Shown: positions 1 to 8,798 of the stretch, piece by piece
Position numbering within the stretch: the first letter of the stretch is position 1
Layout: each line of letters begins with the position of its first letter
From: Desulfobacterales bacterium
GTDB lineage: Bacteria; Desulfobacterota; Desulfobacteria; Desulfobacterales; JAEINQ01
Length of the DNA stretch: 64,000 nucleotides
Direction: 5' to 3'
Assembly (NCBI GenBank): GCA_016342285.1
Contig: JAEINQ010000023.1
Location: forward strand, 16,303-80,302
Translations under genes and position numbers: made by a program
Notes under the pieces: generated by a model
Database searches by the model: none
Told to the model about the DNA's origin: nothing
Seen by the model: the letters and a program-made list of their open reading frames with translations, nothing else

Positions 1-1417
1 TGTATCCCAGGTAGTTCAGGGCATTGGCATGCTTGGGATCAATGCGGAGCACCTCTTTCATGGACTGGATCGACTGGTCTTTGTGCTCCCATTTGTCGTA
101 GACCACCCCCAGCCTGAAATGGATCTTGGCGTTGTCCGGCTCAACGACCAGGCCCGCCTTTAAGGCCGCTACAGCTTTCTCGTACGCCTTGCTCTCTTCG
201 TAAAAAGTCCCCAGAAACAAACGGAATTCGGCATTTTCCGGCAGGTGGCGGATCACCTGGGTTAAAAAGGCGATTCCCTCATCGACCCGGCCCTGCTCCT
301 GGTAGATAAAGGCGATGTGAACCGCTGCATCCGAATAGAACCGCTCGCCGGGCTTGACCCGGGCAAAATGTTCCAGGGCCAGGTCCAGTCTCTTTTGCCC
401 CTCCAGAGCCACGGCAAGCAGATAATGGATGTCCGACGGCGCGGCACTGCCAACCAGCATCCCCTCCAGGACCACAGCAGCCTCCGCGTATCGCTTTTTT
501 TCAAGAAAATCGCGAATCAGGAACCGGAAAACGGCGTTGTCCTCCCCACTTCGATGTCCCAGCGCCTTGAACAACTTGCCAGCGTCATTCATCCGGCCCT
601 GGTCATGCAGGTGAAGGCCGTATTGCATAGCGGCGCGAATGTCCTTGGGGTTGTTTTCGAGCAACGCCTCAAACTGGGGAGCGATTTTCTCCCTTTTTCC
701 GGTCCTTTCATAAAGATCGATCAACTCGAATCGCGGCTGTTCGAGGCCATGTTTGATTTCCAAGGCGCGAAGAAACGATTTTTCCGCCGCTTCCTCGTTT
801 CCCTGCTCCGCCTGAAGCTTTCCCAGATAAAACTGCCCGGCAAAACTGTTGGGGAAGCGGGCTGTCAGTCGGGTATAGACCTCAAAGGCGGCCTCGCTTT
901 CACCGGCTTCCATATGCAGGCCGCCCAGCAACAGGTAGATGTCCTGCCTGGTTTCGTCCAGGTCGATCACCTTGCGGTAAGCTTCCTTGGCCAGGGCCAG
1001 CCGTTTCATCCCCTGGTTGATCCGGCCATAGATAATCAGGGCCTCCACATCGTCGGGCCGGCTGCCGAGCAGCGCTTCGACCACTTCAAGGGCCTCATCG
1101 TGTCGGGCTTGCTGAATCAGCAGCAAGGCCAGTTCCCTTTTAAGAAACCCCGAAGCAGGGTCCTTGTTGATGGCCTCCTCAAGGGCATCGCGGGCGCGGT
1201 CCAGATCGCCCTGGCTCCGTTGTATCTGGAACACCAGATAGGCGTAATAGCCGCCGGATTGGGGCGGCAGACCTTCGGCGACGGTCGGTTCGCCCCCCGC
1301 TTCCGCTGGTTTGACAGTGGCGGTGTCGCTCGTGACACAGCCCCAAATAACGATGCTTGATGCCAGAATCAGCGTCAGCAGGGTTTGTTTCAATTTCACC
1401 ATGGGTCTGATCATCAT
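1..1417 (-). CDS. TPR-repeat lipoprotein, C-terminus beyond window
   Basis: The reading frame is open on the minus strand from an ATG cluster at 1417-1400 to the window edge, so the C-terminus is missing. The N-terminus has a short basic stretch, a hydrophobic helix and a lipobox-like end (IVIWGC, with an unusual Trp), suggesting an exported lipoprotein. The rest is a run of roughly 34-residue helical repeats with TPR signatures such as alternating Gly/Tyr-Leu and closing D-P/P-D-N-A turns, for example DPKHANALNYLGY near the window edge. TPR lipoproteins act as scaffolds in envelope complexes; no specific partner can be named. Upstream ATGs (1417, 1414) and 1402 are in frame; the start is uncertain by five codons. 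No enzymatic domain is visible. Confidence 0.8.
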   Translation of the reverse strand, partial: MMIRPMVKLKQTLLTLILASSIVIWGCVTSDTATVKPAEAGGEPTVAEGLPPQSGGYYAYLVFQIQRSQGDLDRARDALEEAINKDPASGFLKRELALLLIQQARHDEALEVVEALLGSRPDDVEALIIYGRINQGMKRLALAKEAYRKVIDLDETRQDIYLLLGGLHMEAGESEAAFEVYTRLTARFPNSFAGQFYLGKLQAEQGNEEAAEKSFLRALEIKHGLEQPRFELIDLYERTGKREKIAPQFEALLENNPKDIRAAMQYGLHLHDQGRMNDAGKLFKALGHRSGEDNAVFRFLIRDFLEKKRYAEAAVVLEGMLVGSAAPSDIHYLLAVALEGQKRLDLALEHFARVKPGERFYSDAAVHIAFIYQEQGRVDEGIAFLTQVIRHLPENAEFRLFLGTFYEESKAYEKAVAALKAGLVVEPDNAKIHFRLGVVYDKWEHKDQSIQSMKEVLRIDPKHANALNYLGY

Positions 1418-1587
1418 CGTTCCATTTTTATTGTCATCCGGCCATTCATACCGGAAGCGTCCCTTGCCGGGTTTAGGCGTTTTTGCCCATCGGGTGAATG
1501 CAGGGCAGCAATCCCATCAAAGATCCGGTTGTTTAGTGAGATGATAAGACGTTGACAAGCGGGATTCAAGGGCGCCGGGGCCACGCC

Positions 1588-2703
1588 TTATCCGGTTTCG
1601 TCGATATCGGCATAGGCGGCAAAGTCGGGAATTTCTTCTTTAAAGAAATCTCTCATTTTTCGAATGATATTTTTTTCCACCTGCCTGACCCGCTCTCGGG
1701 ATATGCCGTAGCGGTCACCGATATCCTGGAGGGTGGCAGGGGTATCGGAAAAAATACGCAGATCGAAAATTTCCAGTTCCCGGGACTTCATCTGCTTTCG
1801 AAACGCGGCAATCTTTTGGTGAAGCAGGGCCTCCATCTCTTTTTTGGCCACCTGGTCTTCGATGGAAACGGCGTCGGTATTGAGAAATTCGATGCGCTCG
1901 GTATCCGAGTCTTCTTTGAGTGGGGCATCCAGGGACAGATCCCAGCCATCCAGCCGCTGGTCCATATCGATGATTTCCCTCTCGGAAACACCCAGGCGCT
2001 GGGACAGCAACTTGGGTTTGGGCTCAAATCCCTGATCGATCAGCCTTTGTTTTTCCTTTTTCAGCTTAAAAAAAAGCTTGCGCTGCCCCTGGGTCGTGCC
2101 AATTTTGACCAGTCGCCAGTTGTCCATAATGAACTTGAGGATATAGGCCTTGATCCAGAAGGAGGAATAGTAAGAGAACTTGACGTTTTTGTATGGATCG
2201 AATTTCTTGACCGCCTGCATCAGGCCAATGTTACCCTCCTGGATCAGATCTAGCAGGTTCTGCATCCAGATGCGCTGGAATTCCAGGGCGATTTTGACCA
2301 CCAGCCGCAGGTTCGAAGTCACCAGCCGATAAGCGGCATCGGTATCCCCCTCTTCCCGAACAAGGATTCCCAGTTCACGCTCCTGGTCCCGGGTCAACAG
2401 TTTATAGCGGCTGATCTCGGAAAGGTAGCTTTGAAGCGGGTCGTATTTGACCAGGGACCTTTCCGAGTCCTGGGCCTTGTCGGTGGCGACCTTTTTGGCA
2501 GCCGCCTTTTTGGCAGCCGCTTTCTTGGCAGCCGCTTTCTTGGCAGCCGTCTTCTTGGCAGCCGCTTTCTTGGCAGCCGTCTTCTTGGCAGCCGTCTTCT
2601 TGGCGGCGGCCTTCTCGCCCTTCAAGATTTTAGGCGGTGATCCGGATGCGTCCGCCTCGGGGGTCTCCGCACTCTTTTTTTCTATCGTTTGCTTCCTTAC
2701 CAT
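1588..2703 (-). CDS. rpoH: RNA polymerase sigma-32 family factor (RpoH) with Lys/Ala-rich N-terminal tail
   Basis: Residues from about 85 onward are a sigma-70-family protein of RpoH type. Region 2 is visible as [31 protein letters not shown] and [13 protein letters not shown]. Region 4 ends in an HTH with [11 protein letters not shown]. It should direct RNA polymerase to heat-shock promoters. The start at 2703 gives 371 residues; an upstream in-frame ATG at 2772 would add a poorly conserved 23-residue extension. Residues about 31-72 are a tandem array of [10 protein letters not shown] units like the tail of bacterial histone-H1-like proteins, and are not part of the sigma fold. The gene stands alone, divergent from the tRNA. 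The family call is firm; the tail's function is unknown. Confidence 0.9.
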   Translation of the reverse strand: MVRKQTIEKKSAETPEADASGSPPKILKGEKAAAKKTAAKKTAAKKAAAKKTAAKKAAAKKAAAKKAAAKKVATDKAQDSERSLVKYDPLQSYLSEISRYKLLTRDQERELGILVREEGDTDAAYRLVTSNLRLVVKIALEFQRIWMQNLLDLIQEGNIGLMQAVKKFDPYKNVKFSYYSSFWIKAYILKFIMDNWRLVKIGTTQGQRKLFFKLKKEKQRLIDQGFEPKPKLLSQRLGVSEREIIDMDQRLDGWDLSLDAPLKEDSDTERIEFLNTDAVSIEDQVAKKEMEALLHQKIAAFRKQMKSRELEIFDLRIFSDTPATLQDIGDRYGISRERVRQVEKNIIRKMRDFFKEEIPDFAAYADIDETG

Positions 2704-2818
2704 GCGATCTCTTTTTTCCTTTGCACCACCACCGTTACGGCCCCTATGGCACACATACATTTTTATAGACAAGCGACGGTGAATCTGTTAATTTTTTTGC
2801 TTTCGATTTTGCCTTTAA

Positions 2819-2895
<77 letters not shown>

Positions 2896-2903
2896 AAAAC
2901 CGT

Positions 2904-2934
2904 GGGATTGGTCACTGAGGCCAATCCCTTTTTT
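2904..2934 (+). terminator. Rho-independent terminator of the tRNA
   Basis: An 8-bp GC-rich stem (gggattgg / ccaatccc) is followed by six T residues. It lies 9 bases after the tRNA 3' end. The region 2935-3142 has no recognisable gene. Confidence 0.85.
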
Positions 2935-3142
2935 ATTTGAAAATGGAACACCCCCAACCCATTTATCGCTGCCGAGGGTATCACGGCCCCTTCTTTGACG
3001 ATATCCTATCACAAACGGCAAATTTATCAATCCCATATAGGAGTTGCGTATTGGATATTGAGCATTCAGGTAAAACCTTCTCTCACAGGAACGATCGCCT
3101 CTTTCCGGGTCAACCACGGGAATAGGCGGCTTAATGCCAGAG

Positions 3143-4240
3143 TTAAGCCGACACCACCCGGTTTTTCCCGTCCTTTTTGGCCTGGTACAAGGCCTGATCC
3201 ACTCGGTGGATCAATGCCTCCACCGTATCACCGACAGTAAAGGCGGTCACGCCGATACTGACCGTCACCGACAGGTGCTTGCCGCCGGGTGAACCATCGG
3301 TCAGATAGCTGGTATCGGCCACCGCCTTGCAGATGTGGCGAGCCTTTTTCATGGCGTTTCGAAGACTGGCACCGGGAAGAATCAGGGCAAATTCCTCACC
3401 GCCGTATCGGGCAAAGAAATCCTCACCGCGAATATACTCCCTGCATTTTGCCGCCATGGAGATCAGCACCCGGTCCCCCACCGGGTGACCGTGGATATCA
3501 TTGATTTTCTTGAAATCGTCAATATCCATGAGCAGCAGCGAAAAGGGGCGGCGCATGACGCTGTTACGTTCGACCCGGCTGATCACTTCCCAGTCAAAGG
3601 CGCGGCGGTTGAAAGTGGCCGTAAGACCGTCACTGAGAGATTCAGCCCTTGATTTTGCCAGCTCGGCGTTCAGCGACTGAATCTGGTTGGACAGGCTTTC
3701 CACCTGGCTTTGGTCCTGGGCCTGCTTTTCGGATATGGTCCGGCGCATCTGCGCGACTTCTTCACTCAGCGATTGTTTGATCTTTCGAATATCGTCCAGA
3801 TGGGTAAGTTTTTCGATTTTTTCACTCTGTTCGTAGACGATCTGGTTGTAATTCCGGTTTTCCGTATCGATGGTGGCCATGGCCTGGGTCAGCAGGTCGA
3901 TAATTTCACGCAGTTCCTTTTCCCGAACCAGAATATAGTCTTTCTGCCTGGCGATAAAGCCGACAAGTCGTCTTTTGAATCGCTCAAAAACCGATGTGAG
4001 GCCGCCCTTGGAGGGCGACTCGAACAACTCTCCGGTCATGGCCTGGACATCGTCTCGAAACCCCTGGGCATCGAGTTCGCCGATGTCCATGGCAAAATCC
4101 TTCAACAGCACCAGAATCGGGCGCAGGATCGCCAAGAATTCGTCCGGGTCGGGCCGTTGGGCCGCCGGTAAAGGATCCGGTGCCTGGGGTTGCTCTGTCC
4201 TATGGAATCGCCGCAGGGTAAATTTCATCGTCTTGTCCAT
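3143..4240 (-). CDS. GGDEF diguanylate cyclase with N-terminal helical region
   Basis: A 365-residue protein. The first half is helical and rich in Q/E/K, with a coiled coil around residues 130-200 (heptad-like SEKIEKL, SLSEEVAQMRR). The second half is a complete GGDEF domain: DGLTATFNRRAF, DIDDFKKINDIHGH, and catalytic GGEEF. An RxxD inhibitory site (RGED) sits five residues before GGEEF, so product inhibition by c-di-GMP is expected. It synthesises c-di-GMP from two GTP. No transmembrane segment is seen, so it should be cytoplasmic. It lies 44 bases after the MinD-like gene and is probably co-transcribed with it. An upstream in-frame TTG at 4258 is possible. Confidence 0.9.
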   Translation of the reverse strand: MDKTMKFTLRRFHRTEQPQAPDPLPAAQRPDPDEFLAILRPILVLLKDFAMDIGELDAQGFRDDVQAMTGELFESPSKGGLTSVFERFKRRLVGFIARQKDYILVREKELREIIDLLTQAMATIDTENRNYNQIVYEQSEKIEKLTHLDDIRKIKQSLSEEVAQMRRTISEKQAQDQSQVESLSNQIQSLNAELAKSRAESLSDGLTATFNRRAFDWEVISRVERNSVMRRPFSLLLMDIDDFKKINDIHGHPVGDRVLISMAAKCREYIRGEDFFARYGGEEFALILPGASLRNAMKKARHICKAVADTSYLTDGSPGGKHLSVTVSIGVTAFTVGDTVEALIHRVDQALYQAKKDGKNRVVSA

Positions 4241-4284
4241 GGATGCCCATCCACTCAAGAACCGATTCGTGGACGGACACTCGT

Positions 4285-5055
4285 TTAGGGTTTAGGATCC
4301 GTCATCAGCGACCGAATTCGGGTGCCGATGGCTTCCACGGCTCGGGCCGCCCGACCGTCGGGCGCTGTGGCACAAAACGGACGCTGTTGCCTCACCGCCT
4401 GTCGCACCGCCGGATCGCTGGGGACGCTGCCAAGATAGTTCAGTGTCACCTGCAGGTAGGTGTCGGCCACCCGGGCGATATTATCATAAACGCGGCGGCC
4501 CTCGTGGTCACTGGCCGTGTCGTTGACCACCACATGAAAGTGGTCCTTGCCGTAACGCTGCCTCAACACCTTGATCAAGGCGTAGGCATCGGTGACCGCC
4601 GTGGGATCCGGCGTCATGACCACGATGTTGCCCTGGGCATAGTCGTTGAACCATAAAACCGACGATCCAATACCGGCGGCCGTGTCCATGAGCACCACAT
4701 CAAACCCCGTGGCGAGCCGGCCGAGGTATTCACCCAGGCGCGCCTGGTCTTCCGGCCCCATGCTCACCATTTCTGGCACGCCCGAGGTGGCCGGCAAAAC
4801 CGCCAGACCATGGTCCGGCCAGACCAGAGCGTCTTCAGGCTCGGCATCGCCCTCAAGGACGTCCCGCACGGTACGCCCCACTTCCAGACCCAGCATCAGG
4901 TCGACATTGGCCAGACCCATATCACCATCAACAATGAGCACCCGCAAATCGGCACGACTCAGGCAAAGCCCGAGGTTGACGGTCAGGCTGGTTTTGCCCA
5001 CACCGCCCTTTCCGCTGGTCACACAGACGATCAGTGGTAAAGGATTCTCAATCAT
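4285..5055 (-). CDS. MinD/FlhG-family ParA-type ATPase
   Basis: A 256-residue P-loop ATPase with the deviant Walker A of the ParA/MinD class (SGKGGVGKTS). It also has the A' motif DGDMGLANVDLMLGL and the Walker B region DVVLMDTAAGIGSS. The DxDxGxANxD pattern is typical of FlhG/YlxH and related MinD-like proteins that position flagella or other polar machines. The C-terminus is short and no clear MinD membrane-targeting helix is visible. It sits between two GGDEF cyclases on the same strand. That arrangement suggests the operon links c-di-GMP signalling to polar localisation; this is an inference from context. The ATG start follows an AAGGTG Shine-Dalgarno. Confidence 0.85.
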   Translation of the reverse strand: MIENPLPLIVCVTSGKGGVGKTSLTVNLGLCLSRADLRVLIVDGDMGLANVDLMLGLEVGRTVRDVLEGDAEPEDALVWPDHGLAVLPATSGVPEMVSMGPEDQARLGEYLGRLATGFDVVLMDTAAGIGSSVLWFNDYAQGNIVVMTPDPTAVTDAYALIKVLRQRYGKDHFHVVVNDTASDHEGRRVYDNIARVADTYLQVTLNYLGSVPSDPAVRQAVRQQRPFCATAPDGRAARAVEAIGTRIRSLMTDPKP

Positions 5056-5146
5056 GGTCACCTTGTTCGGTCAACTCAGGTATTAAAAAAAATTCTCCGT
5101 GAGCTCGGTAATCTCCGTGGTCAAAAATCGACTATTTACAAAACCG

Positions 5147-5818
5147 TCAGGATCGGAACAAAAGCCCTTTTTTCTCGGCATCGGTCACTTCGGTGGCGAC
5201 GGCTTGTGCCCGGCCCATGTCATGGCTAATCCGGTTTCGTCCGTCTGACTTGGCGTTAAAGACAAGCCGGTCCACCCTCTGGATCAGTTCGTGACCGGTC
5301 AATGCATCCTCGACGCCGTATGCGTCAACGCCGAAACTGGCCGTCACCTGGATCCGTGTGTCTCCCACCACGGCCGGTGCGCCATGCAGATCCCGCCGAA
5401 TCCGCTCGGCGGTCATCAAGGCGGCCTGAAGCCGCGTCGCCGGCAAAATGACGAGAAACTCCTCACCGCCATAGCGACACGGCAGATCGATGCGTCGGAT
5501 GGAGATTTTGAGCTGTTCGGCCACATGCACCAGAACGTCGTTTCCGGTCTCGTGCCCGTAGGTGTCGTTGATCCGCTTGAAATGGTCCAGATCCAGCATA
5601 ATCAGGCCGGTGGGCAGGCCGGTCCGCCGGGTCCGCTCCATTTCCCTCTCCAGGGTGTCCATGAGGAATCGGTAGTTGTAAAAACCGGTCAGCGCGTCGG
5701 TCTGGCACATCTCCTCCAGTTCCCGGCAGCGCTGTCGCAACCGGGCAACCTCCTCTGTCAACGGGCAGGAAGAGAATTCGGCCGGACACGGGGTGAATGG
5801 CTCGGAGGGGTGGCGCAA
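5147..5818 (-). CDS. GGDEF diguanylate cyclase (N-terminus adjoining a repeat element)
   Basis: A complete GGDEF domain: DALTGFYNYRFL, DLDHFKRINDTYGHETGN, and GGEEF with an upstream RxxD I-site (RRID). A short coiled coil precedes it. It should make c-di-GMP. The open frame can be extended to an ATG at 5893 or TTG at 5899, but those first residues (MASRSQAFKWNRILTNPYNPIK) are encoded inside a 103-bp dispersed repeat and have no Shine-Dalgarno. A TTG at 5818 sits 6 bases after a perfect AAGGAG (5825-5830), so I choose it, giving 223 residues. It is first in a likely operon with the MinD-like ATPase and the second cyclase. Confidence 0.8.
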   Translation of the reverse strand: MRHPSEPFTPCPAEFSSCPLTEEVARLRQRCRELEEMCQTDALTGFYNYRFLMDTLEREMERTRRTGLPTGLIMLDLDHFKRINDTYGHETGNDVLVHVAEQLKISIRRIDLPCRYGGEEFLVILPATRLQAALMTAERIRRDLHGAPAVVGDTRIQVTASFGVDAYGVEDALTGHELIQRVDRLVFNAKSDGRNRISHDMGRAQAVATEVTDAEKKGLLFRS

Positions 5819-5837
5819 CAGGGACTCCTTGATCGGA

Positions 5838-5940
5838 TTATAGGGATTTGTCAAAATTCTGTTCCATTTGAACGCCTGCGACCTGCTGGCCATTGACAAT
5901 GTCTCGTCGGGCCGGTTGCCGCTGACAATCCCTATGATAA
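5838..5940 (+). repeat. Palindromic-ended dispersed element, family A, copy 1
   Basis: A 103-bp segment with imperfect terminal inverted repeats (TTATAGGGATTTGTCA at the left, TGACAATCCCTATGATAA at the right). It is nearly identical, in inverse orientation, to 12002-12103. It abuts the start of the GGDEF gene, and its edge supplies a TATAAT (5837-5842, minus strand) just upstream of that gene's ribosome binding site. Confidence 0.85.
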
Positions 5941-6035
5941 ATGGAAATCGACACTGCCTGCCCAGGCATCACCATCTCCATGGATTATCGGCACCGGACG
6001 GTATTTCTTTAGGGAAAAGAGGCCAAATACAGATT

Positions 6036-8321
6036 TTAAAGGCGTTCGATAAATTCGGCAATGGTTCGGTAAACCCGGTCAGAGCCCGGTCCGAGCAATA
6101 TGCCGTGGCGGTCGATGTTGACCAGGGTGTAGGTCTTGTCTTCACTGCCGAGTTTGTGAAAAATTTTCATTGAGCCGTCCGGGTCCACCACCGGGTCCAG
6201 TTGGGATTGGACCACCAGGGCAGGCCGGCGAATCTTTTCCAGTCGCGGCGGCAGGGTGTCCATGAGCCGCTCGAGTTCCCGTATGCCGGCAATGGGATTG
6301 CGGTGGTAGTTGATATGGGGGTTTTCGGGATGATTTTCGACAAATTCCATCCCGGCACCGTCGATCCCCACCTTCTTCATCAGCCGGTTCCATGCATCGA
6401 CAGCCGGCGCGAAGCGGGCGGAAAAGTCTTGAAGCCGCAGGGGCGGCGAGACGGCGAATACCCCGGCGACCGTGTCGACACGCGCGGCCAGGTCCAAAGC
6501 GAGCCCTGCTCCCGTCGAAAACCCACCGACCACGACCCGTTGGCACAGGCATCGGACCGCGGCATAGGCAGCGTCCACCGATGCCACCCAATCGGCGTAG
6601 GTTCGGCCGGCCAGATCCGGGGGCGAGGTGCCATGGCCGGCAAGCCTCGGGGCGTAGACCCAAAACCCTCGACGGCCGAGATACTCGGCCAGTCCGCGTA
6701 CTTCCAAGGGCGCCGCCATGTATCCGTGAACCAGCACCACCCCCAGGCGGCGGGAGCGGCCCCGCACCAGAAAAGGCCGCCCCACCGACCGGTCCTTGGA
6801 TTCACCCGGGACGTAAAATCGGTCATAGGCGGTGGCAAAATCCTGTTCAGCCCGGTTCAGCAGGTAACGGGCCGTCTGACGGCGAATCCACCATTTCGGT
6901 GTCAGGGCGATGCGGCCAATGGAACGGAGCAGCGGCCGGAGCGGCTCGATCTCGTTGGCCATGACGGAGATGGGATTGTCTATGCGGGCCCGGTGGAAAT
7001 CAAAAGGGGAACCGATGGCCTGGCGCTGGCAGATCAGGCCCTGGTCGGTTCGGGTCACCACGCCTTTGTCCAGAGCCAGGGCCATGAAATCCTCGGTCTT
7101 GCCGAACCGGTCGTCGGTGAGCAGATGGGTCTGGTCCTTCTTGAGGCTGTGATGGCAATGAATACCGGCCTGCTGCAATGGTCCGACGATGGACAAAAAA
7201 ATCCGGCGGTTAAGGTCTTCGATATCGATCCTGCGCCAGAGCCTGGACCGAAGCATAACGGCAAAAAGATGGTCATGGTTGACCGTTGTCATGTCGTAAA
7301 TGGCCCTCATGTAGGCCTGCATCACCTCACCGGCCGCCCGTTGCATGGGAACGCGGGAGGCAAGCACGTCGTCGAAACCGATGGGTCGCGCCGAGACAAT
7401 ATCCGCGGCCACACGCCTGTCCGTTAGAAAGGGGGCGATGGCCAGAGGTTTTCCAATGCTGACATCGATATCCACCCCACCCAGCAGCATGCTCCCTTCG
7501 GTGATAATCTCTTCCATGGCCTGAGCGGACAGGTGCCCCTTTATTTTTGACGCCAGACGGCTGAGCAGGTTCTCTCTGGCCCGTAAGGGGTAATAGGTAA
7601 CGTTGACCGGCACAATGTGGGTCTGTTGTCGGTCTATCCGCACCTCCGGAGCGATGCCGAACAACGCCCGGGTGCGCGCCGCCTCAGTCTCCTCTCCTTT
7701 TTTTGACAGGGCGATCAGTCGCTGACGATAGAATTCCGTCCTAAGGGCCAGCGCGGCCGCCCCGGTATGGGGCGGGTGCTTCCCGTCGGCGTGAATGATC
7801 ATGAACCGGCCCCGTTCCATGATCTTCTTGCTTTTGACCATAAGCCCTTCCGGATAGATGATCCAGGAGGCATCTCCGGTCAGCAGGGTCTTGACGATGA
7901 GCAGGTCCCGGTGGGGGTTTCGGGTGGAGACGGTACCTACCCGGTCGAAAAAGGCCGACAGGGCCGGTGTAAACAGTTCGGCAGCCGCCAGGGACCATAC
8001 CGGCATGTCGGTGACCCGATGGATGTGGTAGGGCAGCAGCAGGGTTTCGATCCGGGTGAAATGATTGACGACAAAAAGCGCCGCCCCACGGGGAAGGTGT
8101 TCCTGGCCGTGAACGCGCACCTGAGCTTTCAATAACCCTGAAAGGGTCTGAATGGCCAGGCCGGTGGTACGGTAGGCATAACGGTTCATTTTCGACGTCG
8201 CTTGGTGGTATTCGAAGGTTTTGTCATGGATCCCGGCCCCCAAGCCCAGGCTTTGGCTTGCCATTGGAAGGGGCTGCGTATTGAACTCCAGGTATCGGTT
8301 GACACCGACTTCGATTGTCAT
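6036..8321 (-). CDS. Fused PlsC-like acyltransferase and alpha/beta-hydrolase
   Basis: A 761-residue protein of two catalytic parts. Residues about 60-340 resemble glycerolphosphate acyltransferases: block I is NHFTRIE (Glu where the family usually has Asp, NHxxxxD), and a later IIYPEGLMVKSKK matches the EGxR/EGT-type block. Residues about 525-761 are an alpha/beta hydrolase. It shows an oxyanion HG (VLVHGYMAAP), nucleophile elbow GFSTGAG, acid in SQLDPVVDPDG, and base His in NIDRHGI. It resembles carboxylesterases and monoacylglycerol lipases. Together this suggests acyl-chain remodelling of a lipid, with both acylation and deacylation on one chain. No signal peptide is seen. The ATG at 8321 has a poor ribosome site, so the true start may be internal. 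Confidence 0.8.
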   Translation of the reverse strand: MTIEVGVNRYLEFNTQPLPMASQSLGLGAGIHDKTFEYHQATSKMNRYAYRTTGLAIQTLSGLLKAQVRVHGQEHLPRGAALFVVNHFTRIETLLLPYHIHRVTDMPVWSLAAAELFTPALSAFFDRVGTVSTRNPHRDLLIVKTLLTGDASWIIYPEGLMVKSKKIMERGRFMIIHADGKHPPHTGAAALALRTEFYRQRLIALSKKGEETEAARTRALFGIAPEVRIDRQQTHIVPVNVTYYPLRARENLLSRLASKIKGHLSAQAMEEIITEGSMLLGGVDIDVSIGKPLAIAPFLTDRRVAADIVSARPIGFDDVLASRVPMQRAAGEVMQAYMRAIYDMTTVNHDHLFAVMLRSRLWRRIDIEDLNRRIFLSIVGPLQQAGIHCHHSLKKDQTHLLTDDRFGKTEDFMALALDKGVVTRTDQGLICQRQAIGSPFDFHRARIDNPISVMANEIEPLRPLLRSIGRIALTPKWWIRRQTARYLLNRAEQDFATAYDRFYVPGESKDRSVGRPFLVRGRSRRLGVVLVHGYMAAPLEVRGLAEYLGRRGFWVYAPRLAGHGTSPPDLAGRTYADWVASVDAAYAAVRCLCQRVVVGGFSTGAGLALDLAARVDTVAGVFAVSPPLRLQDFSARFAPAVDAWNRLMKKVGIDGAGMEFVENHPENPHINYHRNPIAGIRELERLMDTLPPRLEKIRRPALVVQSQLDPVVDPDGSMKIFHKLGSEDKTYTLVNIDRHGILLGPGSDRVYRTIAEFIERL

Positions 8322-8369
8322 TAAGTTATGATGTTTTCAGCGTAAAATAAAGATCTTTCTGGAGGTGTC

Positions 8370-8795
8370 GTGTATTCGAAAATCCTGATTCTACGCTTTC
8401 CAAAAACCGAGGTCCAAAAACCAGTGGTCTGCAATCTGGCCCGGGACTTCGACCTGGTCTTTAACATTCTCAACGCCACGGTCTTTCCACGCAAGGAAGG
8501 AATGATGGTGCTGGAACTGTTCGGCACCCGAAAAAACTTTAAGGAAGGTGTCCAGTACCTGCGAGACCAAGGCGTCCACGTCAAGAAGGCTTCCCAGGAT
8601 ATCAAGCGGGATAATCAACGCTGCACCCACTGCGGGGCGTGCACGGCCGTTTGCCCCACCGGCGCCCTATCCGTGCGACGCCCGGAAATGGAAGTGGTCT
8701 TTGACCATGACAAATGCAGCGTCTGCGAGCTTTGCGTGACCGCCTGCCCGGTCCGGGCCATGGAAATACGCCCCGTTACCCAGACCTTCTTCTGA
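8370..8795 (+). CDS. NIL-domain protein with two [4Fe-4S] ferredoxin clusters
   Basis: A 141-residue protein. Residues 1-75 form a NIL domain, an ACT-like fold also seen at the C-terminus of methionine ABC transporters. Residues 84-135 carry two CxxCxxCxxxCP motifs (CTHCGACTAVCP, CSVCELCVTACP). NIL-ferredoxins of anaerobes are linked to sulfide-dependent homocysteine formation, which suits a sulfur-reducing lifestyle; that role is assigned from family knowledge. The GTG start is 4-5 bases after GGAGGTG. It ends 3 bases before mnmA, so the two are surely co-transcribed, pairing an Fe-S/sulfur protein with a tRNA thiolase. Confidence 0.85.
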   Translation: MYSKILILRFPKTEVQKPVVCNLARDFDLVFNILNATVFPRKEGMMVLELFGTRKNFKEGVQYLRDQGVHVKKASQDIKRDNQRCTHCGACTAVCPTGALSVRRPEMEVVFDHDKCSVCELCVTACPVRAMEIRPVTQTFF

Positions 8796-8798
8796 TCC

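Noticed and set aside
317..1360. A 347-codon plus-strand frame at the window start
   Set aside because: It is antisense to the TPR lipoprotein, whose minus-strand translation shows clear TPR repeats and a signal peptide.
2490..2610. Short tandem repeat possibly a CRISPR array
   Set aside because: The 15-bp units are contiguous without spacers and lie in frame inside rpoH. No CRISPR array or cas gene was seen anywhere in the window.
6201..7427. A 408-codon plus-strand frame
   Set aside because: It is antisense to the acyltransferase-hydrolase, which has recognisable catalytic motifs on the minus strand.
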